Shown one piece after another: positions 25,040 through 34,488 of a DNA stretch of 64,000 nucleotides. Position numbers and translations under genes: made by a program. The stretch's first letter is position 1. Each line of letters begins with the position of its first letter. The notes beneath the pieces were generated by a model, which was given only the letters and a program-made list of their open reading frames with translations, was not told the DNA's origin and searched no databases. This stretch comes from Neomicrococcus lactis. GTDB taxonomy: Bacteria > Actinomycetota > Actinomycetes > Actinomycetales > Micrococcaceae. The stretch covers positions 620,001-684,000 of the forward strand of contig NZ_JACHBL010000001.1 in assembly GCF_014200305.1 (NCBI RefSeq). Reading direction: 5' to 3'.

Positions 25040-27240
25040 TGACCTCAACCTTTAGTGGCCTCGAACCGCTGTCACCGCTGGCACGAGCACTCGCAGACAA
25101 GCGCAACACCTTCGAGAAGACCTTCGGCTACACGACCGTTGAAGATCTCCTCTTCCACTTCCCGCGCCGATATTTGGACGTCGCGGATATCTCGCCGATT
25201 TCAGCATTGGAGATCGGTGAGGATGCGTCGGTTTACGCGCGCGTGGAGCGAGTTAGCGAACGGAAGATGAACACCCGCAAGGGCTTCATCTTGGAAGTGA
25301 TTGTCACTGATCTGCATCCCACCTCAGACTCGTTGCTGGGGGAGTCAGAGGAACTGTCGCTTACGTTCTTCAATGGCTACCAAGCCCGTAAGGATCTTGT
25401 ACCAGGCGCCGTCGGCGTGTTCTCAGGCGAACTGTCTACCTACCGCAACCAGCGCGTACTCACTCAACCCGAGTACACCTTGCTGGCTGACGAAGAAGAA
25501 GCCGCAGCGCGGCCATTCCCCATCTACGCTCGGAAGCAGAACATTGCGCAAGAGCGGATCCGTGCGGCTGTCTCCACGCTGTTGGATCAGATTGATCAGG
25601 ACTCGTTCCCAGATCCGATTCCACAGGAAGTGCTCAGCAAACATGGATACCCGGATCTCGTGACGGCCCTCAAGACAGTTCACCGGCCGGACAACGTCAA
25701 GGACGCCTACCGCGCACGCCGTCGCTTTGCTTTCCAAGAAGCCTTCTACCTTCAGGCCACGCTCGCTGAACGCCGAGCAGCGAACAGCGAAGAGCGAGCC
25801 GTTGCCCGTGAGCTGAAGTCTGGTGGAGTGCTCGAAGCATTCGATGCCTCCTTGCCGTACCAGCTCACTCCGGGGCAGCAAGAGGTCGGCGACATCCTGT
25901 CGAGAGACCTAGCGAACTCGAAACCCATGAACCGCTTGCTGCAGGGTGAAGTGGGTTCTGGCAAGACACTTGTGGCCTTGCGCGCCATGCTCCAGGTCAT
26001 CGACGCCGGCGGACAGGCCGTCCTCGTGGCACCCACCGAAGTTCTGGCGCAACAGCACGCCCAGTCCATCGCAGCAATGCTGGGCCCACTGGGCATGGAC
26101 GGCCAACTCGGCGGAGCGGAGACAGCCACGAGCGTCGAGCTGCTGACCGGTTCCATGGGCGCGGCTGCCAAGAAGAAAGCACTCCTGAACATCGCGAAAG
26201 GTGACGCCGGAATTATCGTCGGCACGCACGCACTCTTCAGCGACAACGTCTCCTTCTTCGACCTCGGCCTCGTGGTGATCGACGAACAACACCGCTTCGG
26301 CGTGGAGCAGCGAGACACGCTGCGCAACCGCGCTGAAGTCACCGCTCACATGCTCGTCATGACGGCCACGCCGATTCCCCGCACCGTCGCCATGACGGTC
26401 TTCGGCGACCTCGAGCCACTGGTCCTCCAAGGCCTCCCTTCAGGGCGCAAACCCGTCAAGAGCTTCGTGGTTCCGACCTGGAACAAGAAGTGGCTCACCC
26501 GCATGGTGGAGCGCATGAGCGAGGAAGTCGGCGCCGGGCATCAGGTTTTCGTGGTCTGCCCTCGCATCACGGAGTCAGACTCGGCTAGCAAGAGCGCCGA
26601 AGGCAAGGGCGGAGACGCTGCTCAGGCCCAGCGCACCACGGTAGACCAGATGGTCGCGTACCTCTCGAGCCGCCCGGAGCTCAAAAGCGCCCGCATCGCC
26701 GCTCTGCACGGCCAGCAGCACAGCGAGCTGAAGTCCACCACTATGGACCAGTTTGCGCGCCATGAAACGGACATTCTGGTCTCCACCACCGTGATCGAAG
26801 TGGGCGTGGACATCCCGAATGCCACCATCATGGCGATTATCGACGCCGAAAACTTCGGCACGGCACAGATTCACCAGCTTCGTGGTCGCATTGGTCGTGG
26901 CGGCTTGGACGGAACCTGCTTCCTCGTGACGAGCCTCGAGCAAGACCACGCGAGCTTCGAACGACTCGATCGCATTGCGAGCATCAGCGACGGCTTCGTA
27001 CTCGCCGAGGAAGACCTCAAGGTGCGCCGTGAAGGAAACGTCCTGGGCACCGAGCAGGCAGGATCGCGCTCCACGCTGAAAGAGCTTCGCGTCATGCGAG
27101 ACGCCGCGCTGATCAGCCAGGCCCGCGCGGATGCAGAAGAGCTCATCAGCCGCGGTAGTTTGGATAGCTACCCTGGCTTGCGCGCGGCGATTGACCGCTG
27201 GTTCGATCAGGACACGCAAGAATATTTGGAACGCGGATAA
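25039..27240 (+). CDS. recG: ATP-dependent DNA helicase RecG
   Basis: RecG, 733 residues, a superfamily 2 helicase that reverses stalled replication forks and branch-migrates Holliday junctions. An N-terminal wedge domain (about 1-240) includes LLFHFPRRYLD. The helicase part has Walker A GEVGSGKT, the GTHALF motif, DEQHRFG (Walker B), MTATPIPRT, FVVCPRI, and QLRGRIGRG near the end. Length is slightly above average. ATG start overlapping the upstream DAK2 gene by one base; rsmD follows after 12 bases. Confidence 0.96.
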   Translation: MTSTFSGLEPLSPLARALADKRNTFEKTFGYTTVEDLLFHFPRRYLDVADISPISALEIGEDASVYARVERVSERKMNTRKGFILEVIVTDLHPTSDSLLGESEELSLTFFNGYQARKDLVPGAVGVFSGELSTYRNQRVLTQPEYTLLADEEEAAARPFPIYARKQNIAQERIRAAVSTLLDQIDQDSFPDPIPQEVLSKHGYPDLVTALKTVHRPDNVKDAYRARRRFAFQEAFYLQATLAERRAANSEERAVARELKSGGVLEAFDASLPYQLTPGQQEVGDILSRDLANSKPMNRLLQGEVGSGKTLVALRAMLQVIDAGGQAVLVAPTEVLAQQHAQSIAAMLGPLGMDGQLGGAETATSVELLTGSMGAAAKKKALLNIAKGDAGIIVGTHALFSDNVSFFDLGLVVIDEQHRFGVEQRDTLRNRAEVTAHMLVMTATPIPRTVAMTVFGDLEPLVLQGLPSGRKPVKSFVVPTWNKKWLTRMVERMSEEVGAGHQVFVVCPRITESDSASKSAEGKGGDAAQAQRTTVDQMVAYLSSRPELKSARIAALHGQQHSELKSTTMDQFARHETDILVSTTVIEVGVDIPNATIMAIIDAENFGTAQIHQLRGRIGRGGLDGTCFLVTSLEQDHASFERLDRIASISDGFVLAEEDLKVRREGNVLGTEQAGSRSTLKELRVMRDAALISQARADAEELISRGSLDSYPGLRAAIDRWFDQDTQEYLERG

Positions 27241-27252
27241 GGAGAACAGATC

Positions 27253-27846
27253 ATGGGACGCATTATTGCTGGCGCAGCAGGCGGCCGTTCGCTCTCCTCG
27301 GTCCCCGGCACCGCCACCCGGCCCACCACGGATCGCGTCAAAGAAGCCCTCTTTTCACGCCTCGAAGCGTGGGATGTGCTCACCGACGCACGCGTGATTG
27401 ATCTCTTCGCCGGGTCCGGCGGACTTGGCGTTGAGGCAGCTAGCCGGGGCGCGCGCTCCGTGGTTCTCGTGGATCAGGCGGAGGCGGCGGTCAAGGTCTG
27501 CCGTGCGAACGCGAAGATTGTGAACCAAGCTCTTGCGCGCGACGCCGTGACGGTACATCGCGGGACGGCGAAGTCTGCGCTGGACTCGTCCACCTTGGGC
27601 TCGAGCTTCACGCTGGCCTTTCTGGACCCGCCGTACCCTATGACCGAGGAAGAGCTCGCGGACATCCTCGAGCGCCTCGCGCTTCGCCTTGAGCCGGAAG
27701 CCACGATCGTCGTGGAACGCTCGCAGCGATCCCCGGAACCGCGCTGGGCCGCCGGAATGCAACGCCGCGCGGAAAAGAAATACGGCGAAGCGCGCGTCTG
27801 GTTTGCCGACTTTGACGCAACAGAGGACGACGACGCAGCTCGCTAA
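27253..27846 (+). CDS. rsmD: 16S rRNA (guanine(966)-N(2))-methyltransferase
   Basis: RsmD, 197 residues, a SAM-dependent enzyme that methylates G966 of 16S rRNA during small-subunit assembly. The N terminus is MGRIIAGAAGGR followed by TRPTTDRVKEALF, a family hallmark. VIDLFAGSGGLGVEAASRGA is the SAM site and FLDPPYPM the catalytic DPPY motif. ATG start with AAGGAGAACAG upstream, 12 bases after recG. It usually stands next to coaD; here two minus-strand genes (27870-29956) lie between them. Confidence 0.94.
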   Translation: MGRIIAGAAGGRSLSSVPGTATRPTTDRVKEALFSRLEAWDVLTDARVIDLFAGSGGLGVEAASRGARSVVLVDQAEAAVKVCRANAKIVNQALARDAVTVHRGTAKSALDSSTLGSSFTLAFLDPPYPMTEEELADILERLALRLEPEATIVVERSQRSPEPRWAAGMQRRAEKKYGEARVWFADFDATEDDDAAR

Positions 27847-27869
27847 AGCGGGTTAGCTCGGCTTCTCCG

Positions 27870-28664
27870 CTACTTTAGGAAATCCAGCTCTGCTCCCGAG
27901 AGCACGACGCCGGGGTGTGGCCCCCGTGCACGCACGCGGGCCAGGACATCGCTTGACCACGGAACATCGGTGGCCATGAGGATCATGTTTCCGGGATAGC
28001 GGCGCGTGAGCATGTCTTGAGACGTGGACATATACACGCTTCCGAAAAGGCTCTCGAGATGAGCCACTTGTTGAGCAGCGAAGGTCAGCGGTGGATCGTC
28101 ACCCACATTCAGCAGCATGATGCCGTCCGGCGCTAGATGATCCTTGATGGATTGGTAAAAATCCGTGGTGGCCAAGTGCGGCGGCGAATCCCAGCCCGTA
28201 AAGATGTCCACGAAGACCACGTCGAACACCTCATCGGCGAGCTCATCGTCAAACGCAGCAGCGGCATCATTGACCACTAATCGCAGGTCCGTGCCAGCCG
28301 GCAACGGGAGCTCTTCGAAGACGAAGTCCATGAGTTCGCGCTCGATCTCCACCGCTACCTGACGGGAACCGGGCCGCTTGACGCTCGCGTACCGAGCGAG
28401 GGTCAGAGCTCCCGCACCGATGTGCGCAATTGAGAGTGGTGCGCCGGGCGTCTTGTCAGCATGGTGCTCGTCGAGCAAGTGCGCCACTCGGGCCAAATAC
28501 TCATAAGCGATCTCGGTGGGCTGAGCGAGATTCACATGTGACTGCTCAAAGCCACCCATCGCCAAGATCTTGGATCCGGGCCGCAATTCGTCGTCGTAGA
28601 TCTCGGCGTGGAGACCGCCGAGGGACAACCACCGGTGCACTCCGGGATGCGCAGAACCGGCCAC
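27870..28664 (-). CDS. Spermidine synthase-like SAM-fold protein
   Basis: A 264-residue protein with the spermidine/spermine synthase-like Rossmann fold. It shows SIAHIGAGALTLARY (SAM-binding loop), VAVEIERELMDFV, and DVVFVDIFTG for motif IV, followed by a typical C-terminal half. Actinobacterial members of this group sit in core regions, and whether they make polyamines is not established; the name fused or spermine synthase is often applied by similarity alone. The GTG start overlaps the stop of the upstream aminotransferase (TAGTG), so the two are cotranscribed on the minus strand. The substrate cannot be read from the sequence. Confidence 0.75.
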   Translation of the reverse strand: MAGSAHPGVHRWLSLGGLHAEIYDDELRPGSKILAMGGFEQSHVNLAQPTEIAYEYLARVAHLLDEHHADKTPGAPLSIAHIGAGALTLARYASVKRPGSRQVAVEIERELMDFVFEELPLPAGTDLRLVVNDAAAAFDDELADEVFDVVFVDIFTGWDSPPHLATTDFYQSIKDHLAPDGIMLLNVGDDPPLTFAAQQVAHLESLFGSVYMSTSQDMLTRRYPGNMILMATDVPWSSDVLARVRARGPHPGVVLSGAELDFLK

Positions 28665-29956
28665 TACTTGGGGCTCCGCTCTGATACGTGCCGCTGGGAA
28701 TCCCGCAGTACTGCCGCTGTCCGCGGGAGGCCCACCTTAAGGCGAGCTACGGCGTCGTACAAGATCTCGGGACGTTTGCAGAACGCGAAACGCATCCACG
28801 AAGCCAAAGGTGCTTGATGCTCAGGGATCGCGAAGACTTCCAACGGAATTCCGGCGACGCCGCCATGCTCGGGCAATAAGCGTGCCAAGTCCGCAGCGCT
28901 GCTGACCCCTAGAGACCGCGTATCGGCGATCGCGAAGTACGTTCCCTCAGGTTCAAGGACCGTGAGGCCGGCTTCGCGAAGTCCAGACACCAAAATGTCA
29001 CGGCCGGCTTGAAGCTCGGCTTTGAGGGCGCTGAACCAGGCATCGCCGTTGTCGAGTCCATGCGCCACGGCTGGCTGGTACGCCGGGCCGGAGCTGTAGC
29101 TCAAAAACTGCTTAACGGACTTCACCGCCGCGATGAGCTCTGCCGGACCGCTGGCCCAACCCACCTTCCAACCGGTCATCGAAAATGCCTTGCCGGCGGA
29201 GGAGATGGTGATGGTGCGCTCAAACGCGCCGTCGAGAGTGGCGATGGGTACATGTGGGACGCCGAAGGTGAGGTGCTCATAGACCTCGTCAGAAATGATG
29301 AGGCAATTGTGCTCAATCGCGGCGTCCGCAATGACGCGGAGCTCTTCAGCCGTGAACACCACACCGCAAGGGTTATGCGGAGAGTTGAGCAGAATGATGC
29401 GGGTCTTGTCCGTCACGGCTGCGCGGAAACGGTCAAGGTCCGGACGCGTTCCCGTCTCAGCCAGGGTGAGTGGAACCGGTACCAGCTTCGCGTTGGCCAG
29501 AGCGGTAATGGCGGCGTAGGAATCGTAGAACGGCTCAAAAGTCACTACTTCGTCGCCGGGGGAGAGGAACGCAAGCAGAGACGCTGCCAGCGCCTCTGTC
29601 GCACCCGTGGACACGAGGATGTCCACCGCCGGATCCAGCTGAATTCCGTAGTAGCGCTGCTGATGCCGCGCGATGGCTTCGCGCAACGGAAGTATCCCGG
29701 AACCGGGAGCGTACTGATTGCGTCGAGCTGTGGCGTCGTCATTCACGATGAAGGAAGCAGCAATGTCCGCAAGCTCCGCGGGTCCGTCCGTATCCGGGAA
29801 GCCCTGGCCCAGGTTGATTGCGTTATGTTGCATCGCGAGGCCCGTCATTTCCTCAAAAATGGTGGGACGCAACGCGCCGTGCGGATCCACTAGATTGGCG
29901 GCGGCGGAGGTTCGGAACCATGGGGAATCGGCTGGAGAAAGCGGTAAAACGGACAT
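28664..29956 (-). CDS. Class I/II pyridoxal-phosphate aminotransferase
   Basis: A 430-residue fold-type I aminotransferase. It has NLGQGFPDTDGP, STGATEALAASLLAF, the PLP ring contact NSPHNPCG, ISDEVYEHL and SSAGKAFSMTGWKVGW with the Schiff-base Lys. This arrangement is shared with DapC (N-succinyl-diaminopimelate aminotransferase) and kynurenine/methionine aminotransferases; the exact substrate is open. The ATG at 29956 (MSVLPLS) is preferred over an upstream TTG because it leaves room for the divergent coaD promoter and matches where related proteins begin. It forms an operon with the downstream SAM-fold gene. Confidence 0.85.
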   Translation of the reverse strand: MSVLPLSPADSPWFRTSAAANLVDPHGALRPTIFEEMTGLAMQHNAINLGQGFPDTDGPAELADIAASFIVNDDATARRNQYAPGSGILPLREAIARHQQRYYGIQLDPAVDILVSTGATEALAASLLAFLSPGDEVVTFEPFYDSYAAITALANAKLVPVPLTLAETGTRPDLDRFRAAVTDKTRIILLNSPHNPCGVVFTAEELRVIADAAIEHNCLIISDEVYEHLTFGVPHVPIATLDGAFERTITISSAGKAFSMTGWKVGWASGPAELIAAVKSVKQFLSYSSGPAYQPAVAHGLDNGDAWFSALKAELQAGRDILVSGLREAGLTVLEPEGTYFAIADTRSLGVSSAADLARLLPEHGGVAGIPLEVFAIPEHQAPLASWMRFAFCKRPEILYDAVARLKVGLPRTAAVLRDSQRHVSERSPK

Positions 29957-30011
29957 TTGATCAGTGTAGTGTTCTGAATCCTTGCGCAAGCGTGCGTGTA
30001 ATGTTCACAGC

Positions 30012-30494
30012 ATGCGACGCGCTGTATGCCCCGGTTCATTTGACCCTGTCCACAAAGGTCACATCGAGATCATTGCTCGTGCATCAAACCTCTTTGATGA
30101 AGTGATTGTGGCGGTCTCCACCAACTACAACAAGAAGCACCTGTTTTCCGAAGAGGAGCGGGTGAACATTTTGGCTGAATGCGTGGGGGGACTTCGCGGC
30201 GTCACCGTGGAGCCGATGGGTCAAGGGTTGTTGGCTGAGTTCTGCCGAGACCACGGTGCTGAATCGATCGTCAAGGGACTTCGTTCCGAAGCCGATTATC
30301 AGTACGAAGTTCCTATGGCCACCATGAACCGTCACCTTACGGGCGTTGAAACGGTGTTCCTGCAAGGCGACCAAACCTACGCGCACGTTTCTTCATCGCT
30401 GATCAAGGAAGTACACAAGTTGGGCGGCGATATTTCAGATTTCGTGCCAACGGCGGTCCTGAAACGGCTTGAAAGCCAAAAATTCGGCTCCTAA
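30012..30494 (+). CDS. coaD: Phosphopantetheine adenylyltransferase
   Basis: CoaD, 160 residues, the normal length. It transfers AMP to 4'-phosphopantetheine to make dephospho-CoA, the fourth step of CoA synthesis. The nucleotidyltransferase signature is PGSFDPVHKGHIEI (with HxGH). GLRSEADYQYE and THVSSSLIKE-type C-terminal motifs are present (seen as YAHVSSSLIKEV). The ATG is chosen because the protein then begins MRRAVCPGSFDP, as in homologues; the frame extends 10 codons further up without support. It diverges from the aminotransferase gene. Confidence 0.95.
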   Translation: MRRAVCPGSFDPVHKGHIEIIARASNLFDEVIVAVSTNYNKKHLFSEEERVNILAECVGGLRGVTVEPMGQGLLAEFCRDHGAESIVKGLRSEADYQYEVPMATMNRHLTGVETVFLQGDQTYAHVSSSLIKEVHKLGGDISDFVPTAVLKRLESQKFGS

Positions 30495-30544
30495 GTGCTC
30501 ATTTGTGAGCAACGTCCCAACACGCCAATCGCGTGTATTTGGGG
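30495..30544 (+). terminator. Two small hairpins after coaD
   Basis: GCTCA/TGAGC (30497-30501 and 30506-30510) and CACGC/GCGTG (30521-30525 and 30531-30535, extended outward by CCCA/TGGG with a bulge) lie right after the coaD stop. There is no clean U run, so this is a weak terminator call. Confidence 0.3.
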
Positions 30545-30601
30545 CGATGCGAGATAACCAGCTAAGATGGTTAGTCGGTCAACGTTCTAATAGGTGGTCT
30601 C

Positions 30602-31231
30602 ATGAGTGGCAAAAATTCGGGCACTGTGTCTCATGGCACGGTAGACCGGACGTCCCCTCTTGTGTTTCAGGTTAAAGACTTGGTTCTGAACCCGGGAACC
30701 ATGAGAGAGCTCAAGGAGCGAGTTGCAGCCCCCGCTGAATTGGGGACGGCGATGATCGGCGTACAGGAAAATTCAGATCTCGATCTGGACCTGCGCCTGG
30801 AGGCCGTGCACGAAGGAATCCTGGTATCGGGAACCGTTTTCGCCGAACTTGCTGGCGAATGCGGCCGTTGCCTTGAGCCCATCGCGGATGACCTCGAAGT
30901 TGATCTTCAAGAACTTTTCTACAAGAACGCATCTGAAGTTGAGGGTGCGGACGAAGAAGAGATCTTTGAGGTAGTCGATGACTTTATCGACCTGGAACCG
31001 GTAGTTCGGGATGCCATTGTGACGGCACTTCCGTTCCAACCTGTGTGCCGGGAAGATTGCGCTGGATTGTGTTCTCAGTGTGGCATTCGTCTTGACGACG
31101 AGCCCGGGCACCATCACGAAGTACTTGACCCTCGCTGGCAGGCCCTTGCAGGGCTCGCTGGCACTCCGAATCACGGTGGCGACACCAACGATGCGGATGA
31201 ACCCCTAAACGACGAGAAAGAAAAGAGATAA
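30602..31231 (+). CDS. yceD: DUF177 (YceD) large-subunit rRNA accumulation protein
   Basis: A 209-residue YceD/DUF177 protein, linked in bacteria and plastids to build-up of 23S rRNA and large-subunit assembly. It has the conserved ECGRCLEPI motif and, in the C-terminal part, [13 protein letters not shown] with four cysteines likely to bind a metal. The start has AGGTGG six bases upstream. rpmF (L32) begins two bases after the stop, the same pairing as in Escherichia coli (yceD-rpmF). The extended acidic tail is usual for actinobacterial forms. Confidence 0.92.
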   Translation: MSGKNSGTVSHGTVDRTSPLVFQVKDLVLNPGTMRELKERVAAPAELGTAMIGVQENSDLDLDLRLEAVHEGILVSGTVFAELAGECGRCLEPIADDLEVDLQELFYKNASEVEGADEEEIFEVVDDFIDLEPVVRDAIVTALPFQPVCREDCAGLCSQCGIRLDDEPGHHHEVLDPRWQALAGLAGTPNHGGDTNDADEPLNDEKEKR

Positions 31232-31233
31232 CC

Positions 31234-31437
31234 GTGGCTGTTCCAAAGCGGAAGATGTCTCGCGCCAACACCCGCGCACGCCGCTCCCAGTGGAAGGCTA
31301 CCGTGCCTACCTTGGTTAAGACCATTGAAAACGGCAAGGTTGTTTACAGCCTTCCCCACCAGGCAAAGGTTGTTACCGACTCTGCTGGTACGGAATTGTT
31401 CCTTGAGTACAAGGGACGCAAGGTAGCGGACGCCTAA
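31234..31437 (+). CDS. rpmF: 50S ribosomal protein L32
   Basis: L32, 67 residues from a GTG start. It begins [20 protein letters not shown], the actinobacterial L32 pattern. It has no zinc-binding cysteines, so this is the Cys-free (zinc-independent) form, which uses no metal and remains functional under zinc limitation. It lies between yceD and rnc, eight bases before rnc, in a ribosome-biogenesis unit. Confidence 0.96.
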   Translation: MAVPKRKMSRANTRARRSQWKATVPTLVKTIENGKVVYSLPHQAKVVTDSAGTELFLEYKGRKVADA

Positions 31438-31445
31438 TTCGTCCT

Positions 31446-32132
31446 ATGCCTCAAACTGAAGAGCTTTTGGAGCGTCTCGGGGTCAACATTGATCCCGAGA
31501 CGCTTCGTCTTGCACTCACACATCGTTCTTACGCGTATGAGAACGGTGGCATCCCCACCAACGAGCGCCTTGAATTCTTGGGTGACTCCGTACTGGGCTT
31601 CACTGTCACCGATCACTTGTACACGAATTACCCGGATCTTCCGGAAGGCGATCTGGCGAAGAAACGATCCGCCGTGGTGTCTACTCGAGCGCTTGCTCGG
31701 TTGGCTCGCGAGCTTGAGGTAGGTCCTCATATTCTGCTGGGTCAAGGAGAAATCCTGACCGGTGGTCAGGACAAGTCCTCCATTTTGGCGGACACCATGG
31801 AAGCCCTCATTGGTGCTACCTATCGCTCCAATGGGTTGAAGGTTGCGCAAGAGCTAGTGCTTCGCCTTGTATTGCCGTTGTTGGTTGAGGTTGAAGACCA
31901 CGGTTTGGGAATGGACTGGAAGACCACCATTCAAGAGACCGCGGCCGGCCGCAAGCTCGGCCCCGTTGAATATCTCGTGGTGGGTTCCGGCCCAGACCAC
32001 GCACGCCAGTACGAAGCGACGCTGAAGATCGGCGAAAAGACGTACCAGTCCGGCACCGGCCCTTCGAAGAAGGAAGCCGAACAAATGGCCGCTGCTGCAT
32101 CCTGGCCAGAACTTCAAAACGAAGGTTTGTAG
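31446..32132 (+). CDS. rnc: Ribonuclease III
   Basis: RNase III, 228 residues, cuts double-stranded RNA in rRNA maturation and mRNA turnover. The endonuclease domain has NERLEFLGDSVLGFTV (the signature, with the catalytic Glu and Asp) and ADTMEALIGATY, which supplies the other acids. The C-terminal double-stranded RNA-binding domain runs from about residue 155 (DWKTTIQETAAGRKLG through GPSKKEAEQMAAAASW). ATG start eight bases after rpmF; mutM follows after six bases. Confidence 0.96.
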   Translation: MPQTEELLERLGVNIDPETLRLALTHRSYAYENGGIPTNERLEFLGDSVLGFTVTDHLYTNYPDLPEGDLAKKRSAVVSTRALARLARELEVGPHILLGQGEILTGGQDKSSILADTMEALIGATYRSNGLKVAQELVLRLVLPLLVEVEDHGLGMDWKTTIQETAAGRKLGPVEYLVVGSGPDHARQYEATLKIGEKTYQSGTGPSKKEAEQMAAAASWPELQNEGL

Positions 32133-32138
32133 GTACCG

Positions 32139-33089
32139 ATGCCTGAGTTGCCCGAAGTAGAGGTTGTTCGTCGAGGACTTGCTGATCATGCTTCGGGCCG
32201 TTCTATTCATCGGGCCATCGTCTACGACCGCCGCTCCGTTCGCCGTCACCCCGGCGAAATGGAAGCCTTTGAAGCCGAGCTCTTCGGCACGCGCCTCGGC
32301 AACGTGGTGCGTCGCGGAAAGTACCTCTGGTTTGAAATCCCGTCCGGACTACCGGACGAAACTCCCCGTGCCGCGCTCGTGGCGCACTTGGGCATGAGCG
32401 GCCAGTTCCTCGTTAAGAGCACGAAGGATCGCCGCGAGCCGCACCTCAAAATTTCCCTCGCGCTGGATCCGCTGGACCAGCTACCCAACGTGGTGCGCTT
32501 TATTGATCAGCGCATTTTCGGGGGCCTCTTTATTTCCCCTCTCGTTCCCACGCACGACGGCGCTGCTGGCGGCCTGGGCACGGACCTTGCGTTGGTACCG
32601 GATGCGGTAGCGCACGTTGGGCGCGACGTGCTGGATCCCGTTTTCGACGGCCCGTATCTTGCTTCGTTGTTGGCCTCGAAGCCGTCCGCTATCAAGCGTG
32701 TTTTGTTGGATCAGAGCGTGGTGTCAGGGGTTGGCAATATCTACGCTGACGAAGCTTTGTGGCGCGCGAAAATTCACTATTTGCGCTCTGCGAATGCTCT
32801 AAAGAAGTCGCAAGTTTTTGCTCTTGCGGAAGCTTTGAAAGACGTCATGAATGCGGCGTTGGAGGCTGGCGGTACGAGTTTTGATGCGCTCTATGTGAAC
32901 GTGAACGGCGCTTCGGGCTACTTTGATCGATCCCTCAATGCCTATGGACGCGCTGGAGAGCCGTGCAAGCGATGCGCAGCAGAAGGCCGAGAGACTCTCA
33001 TGAAGAGAGACGCATTCATGGGCCGCGGCTCCTATTGGTGCCCTAAGTGCCAGCCGAAACCTCGCCCACGATTGGGCGCTGATCGTTAG
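32139..33089 (+). CDS. mutM: Formamidopyrimidine-DNA glycosylase
   Basis: MutM (Fpg), 316 residues, removes oxidised purines such as 8-oxoguanine and nicks the strand. The N terminus MPELPEVEVVRRGL holds the catalytic Pro2 (after Met removal) and Glu3. SGVGNIYADEALW is the helix-two-turn-helix region, and the C-terminal zinc finger has CKRC and CPKC pairs. It ends the yceD-rpmF-rnc-mutM unit. In related genomes smc usually follows close by; here 27 kb of envelope and olefin genes stand between. Confidence 0.95.
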   Translation: MPELPEVEVVRRGLADHASGRSIHRAIVYDRRSVRRHPGEMEAFEAELFGTRLGNVVRRGKYLWFEIPSGLPDETPRAALVAHLGMSGQFLVKSTKDRREPHLKISLALDPLDQLPNVVRFIDQRIFGGLFISPLVPTHDGAAGGLGTDLALVPDAVAHVGRDVLDPVFDGPYLASLLASKPSAIKRVLLDQSVVSGVGNIYADEALWRAKIHYLRSANALKKSQVFALAEALKDVMNAALEAGGTSFDALYVNVNGASGYFDRSLNAYGRAGEPCKRCAAEGRETLMKRDAFMGRGSYWCPKCQPKPRPRLGADR

Positions 33090-33203
33090 TGCCGACCCGG
33101 GCGTGTTCTTCAGCCGCCATGCAGGTTCTTCCCAAGAAAGAACAATAATATTGATCGGCTCCTGAATCTCTGGGGGACCGTCCTCACTGTCTGATTGCAG
33201 CTG

Positions 33204-33223
33204 CCCGCTGTAGTTACTGCGGG
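33204..33223. promoter_or_regulatory. 20-base imperfect palindrome upstream of the second LCP gene
   Basis: CCCGC-T-GTA-GT-TAC-T-GCGGG is symmetric apart from one mismatched T-T pair and the centre. It lies 45 bases before the LCP start, where an operator would be expected. No regulator gene is nearby, so this is a by-eye suggestion only. Confidence 0.3.
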
Positions 33224-33268
33224 ACGGGACAACGCAGTGAATGATCAAGCGGAAAGTAACCATCGCCC

Positions 33269-34423
33269 ATGACGAATGAACCAGACGAGTTCGGCGCAGC
33301 GCAACCCTTGGCGTCGCCGGATCCGGATGCTCAACTGCCAATGCGCCCGCGCAAAAAGAAGAGCCGTCGTATTTGGTGGATCGCTGGAACGGCGATCGTC
33401 GTCGCCGTGGCAATTGTTGCTGGCTACTTGCTGAACCTTGCCAATACTTATTCGTCTAAGACCACCACCATCGATGTGCGTACTCAGGGACAGCTTCAGA
33501 AGGACCCTAACGACCACTCGCTGAACATCTTGCTCTTGGGCTCAGACACCCGCGGTGAGGGTCAAGACACGGCAGAGAACAAGGGCGAAGATGGGGCCCG
33601 AAGTGACACCATCATGCTGGTTCATGTCTCGGCAGACCGTAAAAAGATGTACGTCATGTCCGTGGTCCGCGACCTGTGGGTTGACATTCCGGGGCATGGC
33701 GAACGCAAGATTAACGCCGCGTATTCGCTCGGCAAGTACCCGCTTGTAGTGAGTACGTTTGAGAGCCTCTTCGGCGTCCCGATTGACCACGTGGTTTCCA
33801 TAGATTTCGAGGGCTTCAAAGGACTCACGAATGCTCTGGGCGGCGTGACGGTCAAGAACCCCATCGCCTTCTGCTCTGGTCAGGTGAATCCATCGTGCTT
33901 TGAAAAGGGCACCATTGAACTGAAGGACACCGCGGCACTTCGTTACGTTCGCGAACGCAAGGCCTTTGATAACGGTGACTTCCAACGAGTGCAGAACCAG
34001 CAGCGCTTCTTGCGCGCTGTGGCTCGAAAGCTGTTGAATCAGGCCACTCTCAATAACCCGATTACCGTGGCGAACATCGTCAACGAAGTCAGCCCGTACT
34101 TGAGCGTTGATAGCAGCCTGGACGCGCAGACGGCTGGCTCGCTGCTTCTGCAGTTGAAGGACATCAAGCTCGATGACGTGAAGATGTTCACTCTTCCAAC
34201 CGGTCCAGCGGCAACGGGTCCTGGCGGTGCGTCCATCATCGAGCAGGACACCGCAGCGATGACCGCAATATCCGAAGCGCTCAAGAAAGATGACGTTCAG
34301 GCTTTCTTGGACGATCCAAATCACGGCACGAACGCGTTCGGCGGATCGATCACGGATGAGAGCGACTCGAGCGATCCAGCTTCGCCGTCGTCGTCCTCAG
34401 CCTCGCCCTCTCCCAGCAACTAA
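33269..34423 (+). CDS. LCP (LytR-CpsA-Psr) family cell-wall glycopolymer ligase
   Basis: A 384-residue LCP protein and paralogue of 22967-24040. A basic N terminus (RPRKKKSRR) precedes one transmembrane helix (about 35-55), then an extracellular LCP domain with NILLLGSDTRG, GARSDTIMLVHVS, SVVRDLWVDIPGHG, KINAAYSLG and RVQNQQRFLRAV. A cysteine pair (FCSG and SCFE) sits in an insertion not seen in the paralogue. The tail is Ser/Pro-rich. It stands at the head of the second island and presumably attaches that island's polymer to peptidoglycan. The ATG has GGAAAG upstream at a slightly long distance. Confidence 0.92.
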   Translation: MTNEPDEFGAAQPLASPDPDAQLPMRPRKKKSRRIWWIAGTAIVVAVAIVAGYLLNLANTYSSKTTTIDVRTQGQLQKDPNDHSLNILLLGSDTRGEGQDTAENKGEDGARSDTIMLVHVSADRKKMYVMSVVRDLWVDIPGHGERKINAAYSLGKYPLVVSTFESLFGVPIDHVVSIDFEGFKGLTNALGGVTVKNPIAFCSGQVNPSCFEKGTIELKDTAALRYVRERKAFDNGDFQRVQNQQRFLRAVARKLLNQATLNNPITVANIVNEVSPYLSVDSSLDAQTAGSLLLQLKDIKLDDVKMFTLPTGPAATGPGGASIIEQDTAAMTAISEALKKDDVQAFLDDPNHGTNAFGGSITDESDSSDPASPSSSSASPSPSN

Positions 34424-34488
34424 TGCCGGATGACCGCGCCAGTGTGCGCGCCGAACCCGCGGCGAGCACGGCCGCAGTTTAGGATCGA

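Noticed and set aside
29982-30011. Ten-codon upstream extension of coaD
   Set aside because: Homologues start at MRRAVCPGSFDP-like sequence; the extension would cut into the divergent aminotransferase promoter space.
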